A model generated the notes under the pieces. The model was not told where the DNA came from and did not search any database. It saw only the letters and a list, made by a program, of their open reading frames with translations. Position numbers and translations under genes: made by a program. A DNA stretch of 64,000 nt from Ralstonia sp. RRA (GTDB taxonomy: Bacteria; Pseudomonadota; Gammaproteobacteria; Burkholderiales; Burkholderiaceae), in NCBI RefSeq assembly GCF_037023145.1, contig NZ_CP146092.1, positions 1,674,001-1,738,000 of the forward strand. Reading direction: 5' to 3'. Below, piece by piece: positions 25,825 to 35,333 of this stretch. The first letter of the stretch is position 1, and each line of letters starts with the position of its first letter.

Positions 25825-28800
25825 CTAGCGCTGACCGGTCTCCGACGCCGGTTCCACTCGATGCTCGTGATGGCGCGCGCCACGAAGCTTGCGCAGCGTC
25901 CATTCCTTGAGGTCATCCACCTTTTCGAACACCACCGGCACCACCAGCAGGCTCAGCAGCGTGGAGGTCAGCAGGCCGCCGATCACCGCTACCGCCATCG
26001 GCGCACGGAAGCCTGCATCCCCTTCCAAGCCGAGCGCCATCGGCACCATGCCGGCCGTCATCGCCACCGTGGTCATGACGATGGGGCGAGCGCGCTTGTG
26101 GCACGCATCGATGATGGCCTCGGTGCGCGACATGCCCATGTCACGCCGCGCCACGATGGCGTATTCCACCAGCAGGATCGAGTTCTTGGTCACGATGCCC
26201 ATCAGCATCAGCAAGCCAATCAGCGCCGGCAACGACAGGCTGAAGCCAAACAACGCCAGCAACCCGAAGGCACCGCCCACCGACAGCGGCAGCGCCGCCA
26301 GAATCGTCACCGGCTGCGTAAAGTCGTGGAACAGCAGCACCAGCACCGCATACACGCACAGCACGCCCGCAAACATGGCGAGGAAGAAGCTGCTGAACAA
26401 CTCCTGCATGCCCTCCACATCGCCCGAGGCAATGCGGCGCACGCCCGGCGGCAGGTTCTTGATGGACGGCAGCGCCTCCACCGCCATGTTGGTGTCACCC
26501 AGCGCACGCCCCTCCAGCCCCACGCTGATGGTGATGTTGCGGCTGCGGTCGTAACGGTCGATCTGCGCCGGGCCGCTGGCGATGGAGATGTCGGCAATGT
26601 TTTCCAGCGGTACCGCGCCATTGCGTCCGGCCACCCGCAACTGGCGGATCGTGTCGATCTGGTTGCGCGCCTTCGGGTCCAGCTCCACGCGGATGTACAC
26701 CTGCCGTTCGGGCAGGTTCAGCTTGGGCAGGTTGACGTCGTAGTCACCAGCCGTCGCCACGCGCACGGCCTGGCCAATGGCGGCGGCGGTCACGCCTTGC
26801 TGCGCGGCACGCGCAAAGTCCGGACGGATGATGATCTCGGGCCGCAGCAAGCTCGCCGAAGACGTGATCGCGCCCAGGCCCGGCACGGTGCGCAGATCGC
26901 GCATCACATCGCGGGCGGATTGCTGCAGCGTGGCGGGGTCATCGCCGGTCAGCACCACCTGCAGTTGCTCACCCGAGCCCACGGCGCCAAACGAAATGCG
27001 CATGCCCGGCACGCCCTCCAGCATCTCGCGCAACTGGCGCTGCACCGCTTGTTGCTTGATGCTGCGGTCATGCCTGTCCGTGAGCGAGATGGTCAGCGTG
27101 CCGTTGCGCACCTCACCGCCGCTGGAGCCCGGCACGCCGGCCATCACGCCCGAGCCGATGGCCGTATAGACGTGCCGGACTTCCTTGTGCTGCATCACGA
27201 TCTTGCGCACGCGCTCAGTGTTCTCGCGCGTCTGGGCGATGGTGCTGCCGGGCGGGCTTTCCACCGTCATCTGCAGTTGCGCCCAGTCTTCCGGCGGCAG
27301 GAAGGTCGCAGGAATCAACCCGATGATGGCGACCGACACGACAAAGAATGCCGCGGCCATGCTGGCCGTCTTCCAGGGGTGCACCAGGCACCAGCGCGCC
27401 GCCTGCAGGTAGCGCGTCATGATCCAGCTGTCGCGGTTGGGCTCGTTTTGCGGCTTGAGCATGTAGGCCGCCATCATGGGCGTCAGCAAGCGGGCCACCA
27501 GCAGCGACGCCAGCACCGCCAGCGAGGCCGTCCACCCGAACTGCTTGAAGAACTTGCCCGAGATGCCGCCCATGAAGGCCGTTGGCAGAAACACGGCCAC
27601 CAGCGTGAGCGAGGTAGCAATCACCGCCAGGCCAATCTCTTGCGCGGCCTCCATCGCGGCCTCCAGCGGCTTCTTGCCGTCGCGCAGGTGGCGCACGATG
27701 TTCTCCACCTCCACGATGGCATCGTCGACGAGAATCCCGACCACCAGCGTGAGCGCCAACAGCGTGACGCCGTTGAGCGTGAAGTCCAGCAGCTGCATGG
27801 CGGCAAACGTGGGGATGATCGACAGCGGCAACGCCACCGCCGACACGAACGTCGCCCGCCAGTCGCGCAGGAACAGCCACACCACGATCACCGCCAGGAT
27901 GGCACCTTCGTACAGCGCGTGCATGGAAGCGGTGTAGGCATCCGCCACCGGCTTGACCATGTTGTAGACCTCGGTCACATGCACGTTGGGGCGCTCGGCC
28001 TGCAGCTTGGCAATGGCCTCGCGCACACCCTTGGCCACCGAAACCTCACTGGCGCCGCGCGAGCGGAACACCTGGAAGCTCACCACGGGCTTGCCGTCGA
28101 ACAACGCCATCTGGCGCGGCTCAGCGGCGGTGTCGCGCACGTCGGCCACATCCGACAGGCGAACACGTCGTCCATCGGACAGCGGAATGTCCATCTGCGC
28201 CAGCTCACGCGCGCTCTTCACGGTGCCAAGCGTGCGCACGGCCTGCTCCTGCCCGCCGATGTTGCCCCGACCGCCCGGCGCCTCCTGCTGCATGCCGCGC
28301 ACCTGCGCGCTGATATCAGCCGCCGTCACGTTCAGCGCTTGCAGACGCACGGGGTCGAGCTGTACGCGCACCTCGCGGTCCACCCCGCCCTGGCGCGTAA
28401 CCTTGGCCACGCCGCGCACGGACAGCAACCGCTTGTTGACGATGTTGTCGACAAACCAGGAGAGATCCTCCGCGTCCATGTCCGACGCTTCCACGGCGTA
28501 CGTCAACACCGGCAGGCCGGCGAACGTCACGCGCGAAATCACCGGCTCCTGCACGTCGGACGGCAACTGCGCGCGGATGCGGCTGACAGAGTCGCGCACG
28601 TCGTTCACCGCTTCCTGCACATCCTTCTCAAGCTGGAACTCGACCATCGTGGTCGAGCTGCCGTCGTTGATGGTGGACGTGATGTGCTTGATCGCGCCAA
28701 TGCTGGCGATGCTGTCTTCGATCTTGCGGGTGACCTCGGTCTCCATCTGCGTGGGCGTGGCGCCGGGCAAACTGGCGGTGACAGACACGGCGGGAAAGTC

Positions 28801-28920
28801 GATGTCCGGAAAGTTCTGGATCGACAGCATCTTGAACGACACCAGCCCCGCCACCGTGATCAGGATGAACAGCAAGATCGACGGAATGGGCTTGCGGATC
28901 GCCCAGGCAGAGAAGTTCAT
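25825..28920 (-). CDS. RND efflux pump, inner-membrane transporter
   Basis: A 1031-residue AcrB/MdtB-like proton-driven pump with 12 predicted membrane helices and two large periplasmic loops. The start MNFSAWAIRKPIPSILLFIL is typical. Proton-relay residues are the Asp pair in VVGILVDDAIVEVEN of helix 4; a second-half counterpart region reads GLLMLMGIVTKNSILLVEYA. It overlaps the adaptor gene by 4 bp (ATGA), so it is the last gene of the outer membrane factor-adaptor-pump operon. Substrates (drugs, solvents or others) are not evident; the helix-4 Asp pair argues for the drug-export and not the metal-export subfamily. Confidence 0.94.
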   Translation of the reverse strand: MNFSAWAIRKPIPSILLFILITVAGLVSFKMLSIQNFPDIDFPAVSVTASLPGATPTQMETEVTRKIEDSIASIGAIKHITSTINDGSSTTMVEFQLEKDVQEAVNDVRDSVSRIRAQLPSDVQEPVISRVTFAGLPVLTYAVEASDMDAEDLSWFVDNIVNKRLLSVRGVAKVTRQGGVDREVRVQLDPVRLQALNVTAADISAQVRGMQQEAPGGRGNIGGQEQAVRTLGTVKSARELAQMDIPLSDGRRVRLSDVADVRDTAAEPRQMALFDGKPVVSFQVFRSRGASEVSVAKGVREAIAKLQAERPNVHVTEVYNMVKPVADAYTASMHALYEGAILAVIVVWLFLRDWRATFVSAVALPLSIIPTFAAMQLLDFTLNGVTLLALTLVVGILVDDAIVEVENIVRHLRDGKKPLEAAMEAAQEIGLAVIATSLTLVAVFLPTAFMGGISGKFFKQFGWTASLAVLASLLVARLLTPMMAAYMLKPQNEPNRDSWIMTRYLQAARWCLVHPWKTASMAAAFFVVSVAIIGLIPATFLPPEDWAQLQMTVESPPGSTIAQTRENTERVRKIVMQHKEVRHVYTAIGSGVMAGVPGSSGGEVRNGTLTISLTDRHDRSIKQQAVQRQLREMLEGVPGMRISFGAVGSGEQLQVVLTGDDPATLQQSARDVMRDLRTVPGLGAITSSASLLRPEIIIRPDFARAAQQGVTAAAIGQAVRVATAGDYDVNLPKLNLPERQVYIRVELDPKARNQIDTIRQLRVAGRNGAVPLENIADISIASGPAQIDRYDRSRNITISVGLEGRALGDTNMAVEALPSIKNLPPGVRRIASGDVEGMQELFSSFFLAMFAGVLCVYAVLVLLFHDFTQPVTILAALPLSVGGAFGLLALFGFSLSLPALIGLLMLMGIVTKNSILLVEYAIVARRDMGMSRTEAIIDACHKRARPIVMTTVAMTAGMVPMALGLEGDAGFRAPMAVAVIGGLLTSTLLSLLVVPVVFEKVDDLKEWTLRKLRGARHHEHRVEPASETGQR

Positions 28921-30074
28921 GGCTTGGCTCCTGCCGCAGCGGGCGACGATGCAGCGGGCGCAGATGCGGGGGCTCCAGACGCAGCCACGCGCACGAGATC
29001 ACCATCGCTCAGGAACGCCGCGCCTGCGGCAACCACCGCGTCGTTCGGGCCAATGCCTTGTGTGACCTCAACCTGGCCACTCTGACGACGACCGAGCACG
29101 ACCTTGGTCTGGCGCACGCGGTTCTGTGGGCCGACCACCATCGTGTAGTCGTAACCATCGCGCGAAAACACCGCAGTCTCGGGCAGCGTCTTGGCAGGCG
29201 CATCACCCAGCAGCACGTCACCCGACAGATACATGCCCGCCTTCACGCCCGTGCTGCCGGCTTCGGGCGGTAGATCGACATAGACGAGACCGTTGCGCGT
29301 GTTCGCATCCACCGTGGGCGCAATCTGGCGCACGCGGCCGTTGACGACGCCGCCATCCATGCGGCGCAGGCGCACGGCCTGGCCGGGCTGCACGCGCGGC
29401 AGTACATCACCATGCATCTCGGCGCGCCACTCCAGGCGGTTCTTGCGGATCAGCTTGAAGAGTTCGGTGCCGGACGACACGACTGCACCCACCGTGGCCG
29501 AACGCGCGCTGATCACGCCGTCATCCGGCGCCACCACCCGCGTATAGCGCAACCGCAGCTGCTGGCTGTCGAACTGCGCACGCGCTGAAGCCAGCTTGGC
29601 CGCCGCCGTCTTGGCCTGCGTGTCGTACTGCACCAGATCCTGCTGGCTGATGGCACCGCTCTTGTCGAGCTCGTGCGCGCGGCGGGCTTCGCCTGCGGCC
29701 TGGGTGGCGGACGCTTCAGCCTCTGCCAGCGTGGCGCGTTGCGCGGCAACGTCGGCACGCACCGTCTCGTCCGACAGGCGCGCCAGCAGTTGCCCCTGCT
29801 TGACGACATCCCCCACGTTGACGAGCACTTCCGCCAGCTTCAACCCGCCCACTTCGGCGCCGATGCTGGCTTCCTGCCATGCCTGCACCGCACCACTGGC
29901 CGTGGCCGTACGCGGCCACATCTGCGGCCCGAGATGTGTCACGTTGACGGTCAGTGCCGGCTTGGCGGGCGGTTGCTCCTTGCTCTTGTTCTCCGGTGCC
30001 GATTTGCCGCACGCTGCGAGCACGGCCACCAGCATCACGGCCAGCGCGGCCATCCAAACACGTTGTCCTGTCAT
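28917..30074 (-). CDS. RND efflux periplasmic adaptor (membrane fusion protein)
   Basis: A 385-residue adaptor that links the pump to the outer-membrane channel. An N-terminal lipoprotein-type signal (VLAACGKS) anchors it to the inner membrane. Biotinyl-lipoyl halves occur at ASIGAEVGGLKLAEVLVNVG and RYTRVVAPDDGVISARSATV, separated by a coiled-coil hairpin rich in Ala, Glu and Gln (residues about 105-180). Genes on both sides overlap it by 4 bp. Confidence 0.93.
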   Translation of the reverse strand: MTGQRVWMAALAVMLVAVLAACGKSAPENKSKEQPPAKPALTVNVTHLGPQMWPRTATASGAVQAWQEASIGAEVGGLKLAEVLVNVGDVVKQGQLLARLSDETVRADVAAQRATLAEAEASATQAAGEARRAHELDKSGAISQQDLVQYDTQAKTAAAKLASARAQFDSQQLRLRYTRVVAPDDGVISARSATVGAVVSSGTELFKLIRKNRLEWRAEMHGDVLPRVQPGQAVRLRRMDGGVVNGRVRQIAPTVDANTRNGLVYVDLPPEAGSTGVKAGMYLSGDVLLGDAPAKTLPETAVFSRDGYDYTMVVGPQNRVRQTKVVLGRRQSGQVEVTQGIGPNDAVVAAGAAFLSDGDLVRVAASGAPASAPAASSPAAAGAKP

Positions 30075-31648
30075 GAAGCGTTTCCGGTATGCGCGCGGCT
30101 CTGAGCAGCCGGCGCAGTGGTATGGGTATCAGGTTGAGGATTGGAGGCATCGTCGCGCCAGCCGCCGCCGACGGCCTTGTATAGCGCCACCCATGCCTGC
30201 GCGCGTTCGAGCTTGACGGCTGCCAACGATTGCGAAGCCTGCAACGCCGTGCGCCGCACATCCTCAAGCTGCAACAGGCTGCCTGCGCCCAGGCGGTAGC
30301 GCGCGTTGGACGCCTCCAGCACCTTCGCGTATTGCGTGTCAGCCATCGTGGCCGCATCGACCCGACGGTCAGAAGCATCCAGACGCACCAAGGCGTCTTC
30401 CACTTCCTGCACGGCCTGCCGCACCTTGCCCCGGTAGCTGGCCAGCGCCTGGTCGTAGCGCGCACGCGCCGTTTCCACGCGCGCCGCACCCGTGCCGCCA
30501 TCAAAGATCGGCAACGACACCGATGGCCCGAATGACCAAGACTTGCTCGTCAACGATTGCCCACCGAGCCGGAACGAGTTGATGCCGATGGAGCCCGCCA
30601 GCGTAATCGACGGCAAGCGGCTCGCCACCGCCACACCAATATCCGCGCTGGCACCCGCCAGCGCACGCTCAGCCGACGACACATCCGGCCGCTGCGACAG
30701 CACCTGTGCCGGCACCTCGGGCACGCCGGCATCGGGCGGCGCGGGAATCTGCGCACTGGCCTTGGCGAGCAGGCTGTTCAACGCATCGTGGTCCATACCC
30801 GTGAGCATGACGAGCTTGTCGATCCCCTGCGCACATTGCGCACGCTGGCCTTCCAACGCGTTGACGGCATCGCCCACGGTGGCCTGCGCTTGCGCATAAT
30901 CAGCCGGGGCGACAAAGCCTGCGCGGAATTTGCGCTCGGTCAGTTGCAGCGTCTCTTGCCGGGACGCCAGCGTTGCCGCGCCAATGTCGACCAGCGCCTC
31001 GCACTCGCGTTGCTGCAGATAGGTGTTGGCGACTTCCGCAGCGAGCGAGACACGAGCGTCGTGCCAATCGGCTTCGCTGGCGGTCAGGCGCGCGTCGGCG
31101 CCTTCCAGGCTGCGGCGCTTGCCGCCGAAGAGATCGATCTCCCACGACGCATCGGCTTGCGCCGCCAGCGTGGTGATCGTGCCCAGGCCCAACGTGGGGC
31201 TTAGCCCGCCGGCAGACAGCCCGCCGACACCGGCGCCGCCAAACGCGCTGCTGCTGCCGAACCCACCCTGCCGCGTGGCAGAACCGGAGGCCTTCAATTG
31301 CGGGAACAGCGCCGCCTGGCTGGTGGAAACATTCGCGCGTGCCTCACGCACGCGGCCCACGGCCTGTGCGACGGTAGGGCTGCCCGCATCGGCCTGCTCC
31401 ACAAGCTGCGTCAGCACGGGATCGTGAAACTGCTCCCACCAGCGTGCCAGCGCCATGCGGCTGCCGTGGTGCGGCAGCGTGGCGTGCCAATGTTGCGGGG
31501 CTTCGGCGCCGCTCAATTGCGGCGTACGGTAATCAGGCCCGACCGCGCAGCCTGCCAGCAGCATGGCCAGTGAAAGGGCCAGCAACGGCGGCGCAAATCG
31601 GGCAGGACCGCCGGGCATACGGCTGCCGGCGCGTCGACCTGTCTTCAT
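30071..31648 (-). CDS. RND efflux outer-membrane factor, NodT family lipoprotein
   Basis: A 525-residue TolC-like channel subunit. The signal ends in a lipobox (MLLAGCAVGPDYRTP), the usual start of NodT-family proteins. Two outer-membrane-efflux repeats follow, with coiled-coil segments such as QAVGRVREARANVSTSQAAL and a conserved LPSITLAGSIGINSFRLGG. First gene of the RND operon; no regulator gene is adjacent, although a perfect inverted repeat lies 62 bp upstream. Confidence 0.93.
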   Translation of the reverse strand: MKTGRRAGSRMPGGPARFAPPLLALSLAMLLAGCAVGPDYRTPQLSGAEAPQHWHATLPHHGSRMALARWWEQFHDPVLTQLVEQADAGSPTVAQAVGRVREARANVSTSQAALFPQLKASGSATRQGGFGSSSAFGGAGVGGLSAGGLSPTLGLGTITTLAAQADASWEIDLFGGKRRSLEGADARLTASEADWHDARVSLAAEVANTYLQQRECEALVDIGAATLASRQETLQLTERKFRAGFVAPADYAQAQATVGDAVNALEGQRAQCAQGIDKLVMLTGMDHDALNSLLAKASAQIPAPPDAGVPEVPAQVLSQRPDVSSAERALAGASADIGVAVASRLPSITLAGSIGINSFRLGGQSLTSKSWSFGPSVSLPIFDGGTGAARVETARARYDQALASYRGKVRQAVQEVEDALVRLDASDRRVDAATMADTQYAKVLEASNARYRLGAGSLLQLEDVRRTALQASQSLAAVKLERAQAWVALYKAVGGGWRDDASNPQPDTHTTAPAAQSRAHTGNAS

Positions 31649-31709
31649 GGAAAGTGTCCTTCGGAAACGCAGCTGGGATTATGCCCAGTCAAGCGTCCGC
31701 AAGACACCC

Positions 31710-31724
31710 GCACCGTTACGGTGC
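31710..31724. promoter_or_regulatory. Inverted repeat upstream of the RND operon
   Basis: GCACCG and CGGTGC flank TTA, a perfect 6-bp-arm palindrome 62 bp upstream of the outer-membrane factor start and 63 bp past the DUF3309 stop. It could be an operator for a distant regulator or a small terminator for the DUF3309 transcript. Confidence 0.4.
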
Positions 31725-31786
31725 TAAGCCAACCCTCGAAAACCGTTCAGGCGATGCTCAGAGACCAGGAAAAAGTGTGCACCGGG

Positions 31787-31942
31787 TCAGATGTATCCCA
31801 GCAGCACGAGGATGACGACAATCACCACAATCAGACCCAGCCCGCCCGTCGGCCCATAGCCCCAGGTGCGGCTATGCGGCCAAGACGGCAGCGCGCCGAT
31901 CAGCAGCAGGATAAGGACGATGATGAGAATGGTGCCGAGCAT
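31787..31942 (-). CDS. DUF3309 family small membrane protein
   Basis: A 51-residue protein: MLGTILIIVLILLLIGALPS, then WPHSRTWGYGPTGGLG, then a second hydrophobic stretch ending LLGYI. The WPHSRxWGYGPxGGLG core between two membrane segments is the DUF3309 signature. CAGGAGG lies 4 nt before the ATG, a strong ribosome binding site. Such genes are short enough to be missed in annotation. Function unknown; relatives are common in proteobacteria and often occur as stand-alone genes. Confidence 0.9.
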   Translation of the reverse strand: MLGTILIIVLILLLIGALPSWPHSRTWGYGPTGGLGLIVVIVVILVLLGYI

Positions 31943-32115
31943 GATGCCTCCTGATTCAGTATTGGTATGCCGCTGCCCTCGTCTGGCGCAGCGGCTTACC
32001 CGGCATCTAGCACGCCCCGTTCCCGTGCTGGCTCCATTGGCGGTTTCTGTGAATTAATGGCGGTTAATTGCAAATATTAGGCGCCGTGCGTCGGACAGGC
32101 ACGGCGACTGCACCC

Positions 32116-32307
32116 TCAAGCCCTCGCGCGTTTCCCGCGCGTAGCGAGCCAGCACAGGATCGCCCCCATCACCACCATCGATGCGCCTGTCCAGAACGCG
32201 AACGACAGCGGTGCATGCTGCAGCGCAGCCACCAGGGCCGCACTCCACAGCAGCACCGCGATGAGCCTGAGCCCGATCAGGGTTGCCCTACTTTTGCTTG
32301 GTGGCAT
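32116..32307 (-). CDS. Hypothetical small two-helix membrane protein
   Basis: A 63-residue ORF beginning MPPSKSRATLIGLRLIAVLL, with two predicted membrane segments (LIAVLLWSAALVAAL and ASMVVMGAILCWLAT) and a basic tail (RGKRARA). An ATG seven codons upstream (32328) is an alternative. GCAGGC upstream is a modest ribosome binding site. I recognise no family; composition and hydrophobic pattern favour a real protein. Confidence 0.5.
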   Translation of the reverse strand: MPPSKSRATLIGLRLIAVLLWSAALVAALQHAPLSFAFWTGASMVVMGAILCWLATRGKRARA

Positions 32308-32477
32308 AACGCCTGCCTGCGCTGACATGTCCGTCTGAGATAACCCGCTCTGCCCAACGCTGCCGGGCGAAGGCGCGCAGTTTGCCGGTCGCGCCGCCTG
32401 ATTGCCCGATTGGCACATGCCGGCCTTCGGATGACGCTTCGCTATAAGATGCGGACGACTATGATTCGAGGTTTGCC

Positions 32478-33359
32478 ATGACGTCTTTTGCGATCGAAGC
32501 GCCGGTGTCAGTGGGCTGGATTGGTACCGGGCGACTGGCGCGTGCGCTGGCCACACGGGCACACGATGCGGGTGTGCGCACTGTCGCGGTTGCCAACCGT
32601 TCCAGCGCGCCGGCAGCGTGGCTTGCGCAGGCCACCGGCGCCAAGGCAACCGACCCGCAGGGCGTGGCGGATGCTGCCGACTGGGTGTTCGTCACCGTGC
32701 CGGATGACGCCATTCCCGGTGTGGTCAACAACGTCCGCTGGCGCCCAGGGCAACTCGTGCTCCATTGCAGCGGCGCGGGCGAACGCGACTTGCTGGACGC
32801 TGCCCGCCAGGCCGGCGCGGATACGGCCAGCTTCCACCCGCTGTTTCTCTTTGCCGGCTTGCCGGACGATGCCGAGCGGCTGGGCGGTGCGTCCATCGCC
32901 ATTGATGCCGACGCCCCGCACGATGCGGCGCTCGCCAGCTTTGCGTTTCGACTGGGGTGTACATCTTTGAAGGTGCGTGCCGGTCAACGCGCGCTGTACC
33001 ACGCGGGCGCCAACTACGCGGCGAGCTTTCTGCTGTGTGCTCTGCAGGAGGCGGCCACGTTGTGGGAAGCTGCAGGCATCGACCGCGACGCCGCAGTCGC
33101 CGCCATGTGGCCGCTGGTGGACGGCACGTTGGCAGCTGCCCGTGCGCGCGGCCTGGCTGGGGCGCTGGCGGGCCCCGTATCACGCGGCGATGGCGGCGTC
33201 ATCGACAAACACCTGAGCGCACTCGACACACTCGGCGCCGATCACGCTGCGCTGTACACCGCGCTCACCCGCCGTGCGCTGGCATTGGCGGCTGAACGCG
33301 GCACCCCCTCCGCCGACGTGCTGGCCGACCTCACCCAGCGAATCGGCCGCACACCATAG
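32478..33359 (+). CDS. Rossmann-like, DUF2520 domain protein
   Basis: A 293-residue protein with an N-terminal NAD(P)-binding Rossmann domain (VGWIGTGRLARALATRAHDA) like that of F420- or NADP-dependent oxidoreductases, and a C-terminal helical DUF2520 domain (about residues 165-290). GAGG lies 6 nt before the ATG. ASFHPLFLFAG resembles the family HPL motif. It precedes an MFS gene by 90 bp in the same direction. The substrate is unknown; oxidoreductase activity is inferred from the fold. Confidence 0.85.
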   Translation: MTSFAIEAPVSVGWIGTGRLARALATRAHDAGVRTVAVANRSSAPAAWLAQATGAKATDPQGVADAADWVFVTVPDDAIPGVVNNVRWRPGQLVLHCSGAGERDLLDAARQAGADTASFHPLFLFAGLPDDAERLGGASIAIDADAPHDAALASFAFRLGCTSLKVRAGQRALYHAGANYAASFLLCALQEAATLWEAAGIDRDAAVAAMWPLVDGTLAAARARGLAGALAGPVSRGDGGVIDKHLSALDTLGADHAALYTALTRRALALAAERGTPSADVLADLTQRIGRTP

Positions 33360-33449
33360 CGGCATCGCCCTCACTGGGATCAGGGGCGCGCATGCACCAA
33401 ACCGGCGCGCGCCCTACAATCGGCAGCTTGCCCGCCTGCCTGCACTGCC

Positions 33450-34664
33450 ATGTCCCAACAAACACAACACGCGTCGCCATCCTCCGCTGACCGCCGCTCG
33501 TCCGGTGCGCTGATCCTGCTCGTGGTCGGGCTGGTGCTGGTGGGCGTGAACCTGCGGCCGGCGCTGTCGAGCCTGTCTCCGGTGCTCAAGCAAGTGGCGG
33601 CGGGCACGGGGTTGTCGGGCGCGACGGCGGGCTTGCTGACGACATTGCCGGTGCTGTGCCTGGGCTTGTTTGCACCGGCCGCAGCGGTACTGGCCCGGCG
33701 CTTTGGCGCAGAGCGCGCCGTGGGCAGCCTGCTGATTGCGCTGGCAGCGGGCATTGCCCTGCGCAGCGCGGGCGGTGTCGCGCCGCTCTTCATCGGCACG
33801 CTGGCGGCGGGCGCCTGCATTGGCGTGACGGGCATCCTGCTGCCGGGCATCGTCAAGCGTGACTTCGGCCGCCAGGCTGATCTGATGACCGGCGTCTACA
33901 CCATGGCGCTGTGCTTTGGTGCGGCCGTGGCAGCCGGCGCCAGCGCGCCGCTCTCGGCATGGCTGGGCGGCTGGCAACCAGCACTGGCGTTCTGGGCCCT
34001 GCCCGCCCTGCTGGCCTTTGTCGGCTGGTGGCCGCACATGCGGCATGCACACGGCAAGGGGTCGGCTACGCGGCTCGAACGCGTGTCGCTGTGGAACAAA
34101 CCGATCGCCTGGCAGGTGACACTGCACATGGGCCTGCAATCGTCGCTGGCGTACTGCGTGTTCGGCTGGCTGCCTGTGATCCTGCAAGACCGAGGGCTGT
34201 CTGCCGTGCAGTCGGGTGTGGTGGTGGCGGTGTCGATTCTCGTGCAGCTCATCACCGCACTGGGCGGGCCGTTCGTGGCGCGACTCGGGCGGGACCAGCG
34301 CCCCGCCGTCGTGCTGATGATGCTGATGTGCTGGGCCGGCCTGATCGGCTGCCTCTACGCGCCGCTGTCAACGCTGTGGTGGTGGGCGGTGCTGCTGGGG
34401 CTGGGCCAGGGCGGCAACTTCAGCGTGGCCCTGTCGCTGATCGTGTTGCGCTCGGCAGATGCGCGCGTGGCGGCCAGCTTGTCGGCCATGACGCAAGGCA
34501 TCGGCTACACCATGGCCGCTGCTGGGCCGTACCTGATGGGGGTGCTGCACGATCTGACCGGCAGTTGGGCCGTGATGGGCTGGCTGTTCAGTGCGATTGC
34601 ACTGGCCTCCATCGTGATGGGGTCGCTTGCCGGGCGCAACCGTACGCTGCACGCCGGCGAGTGA
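33450..34664 (+). CDS. MFS transporter, CynX/NimT family
   Basis: A 404-residue inner-membrane carrier. GVNLRPALSSLSPVLKQV in the first region is the hallmark of the cyanate/2-nitroimidazole transporter family. About 12 membrane segments are predicted, with the usual cytoplasmic loop near LARRFGAERAVG. No cyanase gene is nearby, so the substrate is open. Probably co-transcribed with the DUF2520 gene; it ends 18 bp from the convergent FMN reductase gene. Confidence 0.87.
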   Translation: MSQQTQHASPSSADRRSSGALILLVVGLVLVGVNLRPALSSLSPVLKQVAAGTGLSGATAGLLTTLPVLCLGLFAPAAAVLARRFGAERAVGSLLIALAAGIALRSAGGVAPLFIGTLAAGACIGVTGILLPGIVKRDFGRQADLMTGVYTMALCFGAAVAAGASAPLSAWLGGWQPALAFWALPALLAFVGWWPHMRHAHGKGSATRLERVSLWNKPIAWQVTLHMGLQSSLAYCVFGWLPVILQDRGLSAVQSGVVVAVSILVQLITALGGPFVARLGRDQRPAVVLMMLMCWAGLIGCLYAPLSTLWWWAVLLGLGQGGNFSVALSLIVLRSADARVAASLSAMTQGIGYTMAAAGPYLMGVLHDLTGSWAVMGWLFSAIALASIVMGSLAGRNRTLHAGE

Positions 34665-34682
34665 GTTACCGCAGGGCGTCGC

Positions 34683-35228
34683 TTACGCCTTGTGCTTCAA
34701 CGTCCAATTCGCCAGCGCCTGCATCTGCTCGGTGATCAGGCCAGCGATGCGCTCGTCGGTCAGGTCGCCATCGGCAGTGAAGCCACCGGCAAACGCGTTG
34801 GCAAACACTTCCGGCTTGTTCAGCGGATGCAGGTCCAGATACACGCACACCTGACGCAGGTGGTATTGCGCACGCGACGTGCCCATGCCGCCGCCCGCCC
34901 CAAGGATCGCGACCGGCTTGCCGGCCAGCAGCGCGTTGTTCGGCTCACGTGAGGCCCAATCGAGAATGTTCTTCAGCGCCGGCGCCAGCGAGTAGTTGTA
35001 CTCCGGGCAGGCCAGCACCAGCGCATCGGCACGTCCAATCTGCTCGAGCACGCGCACCACCGAAGCGGGCTTGTCCGTGATGTCTGCGTTGTAGAACGGA
35101 ATATCCGTCAGATCGGCCAGATCCATTTCAACGCCGGCAGGCAGGCGGGTGGACGCCGCGCGCAGCAGGCCCTGGTTAGTCGATTTGCGGCGCAGGCTAC
35201 CTGAAATGCCGAGAAAGGTCAGCGACAT
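34683..35228 (-). CDS. NADPH-dependent FMN reductase family protein
   Basis: A 181-residue flavodoxin-like reductase (chromate/quinone reductase type). The FMN-phosphate motif GSLRRKSTNQ and the segment CPEYNYSLAPALKNILDWAS are diagnostic. The start MSLTFLGISGSLRRKS at 35228 is clear; the frame continues upstream without family sequence. Likely reduces free flavin, quinones or chromate with NAD(P)H. Confidence 0.92.
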   Translation of the reverse strand: MSLTFLGISGSLRRKSTNQGLLRAASTRLPAGVEMDLADLTDIPFYNADITDKPASVVRVLEQIGRADALVLACPEYNYSLAPALKNILDWASREPNNALLAGKPVAILGAGGGMGTSRAQYHLRQVCVYLDLHPLNKPEVFANAFAGGFTADGDLTDERIAGLITEQMQALANWTLKHKA

Positions 35229-35333
35229 GAAGAACGACTCCGTCAGTGTTGGGATTGGCGAGAATAGCGGACATTGCGCCAATCAAGAAGAGGTCGCTGC
35301 CTGCCGGTAAGAGGTTGCACTCAGCCCTGCACG

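Noticed and set aside
25816..29085. A 1089-codon open frame on the plus strand opposite the RND pump gene
   Set aside because: It lies fully antisense to a clear AcrB-like gene, is rich in His/Arg/Gln, and shows no domain; a shadow frame of GC-rich coding DNA.
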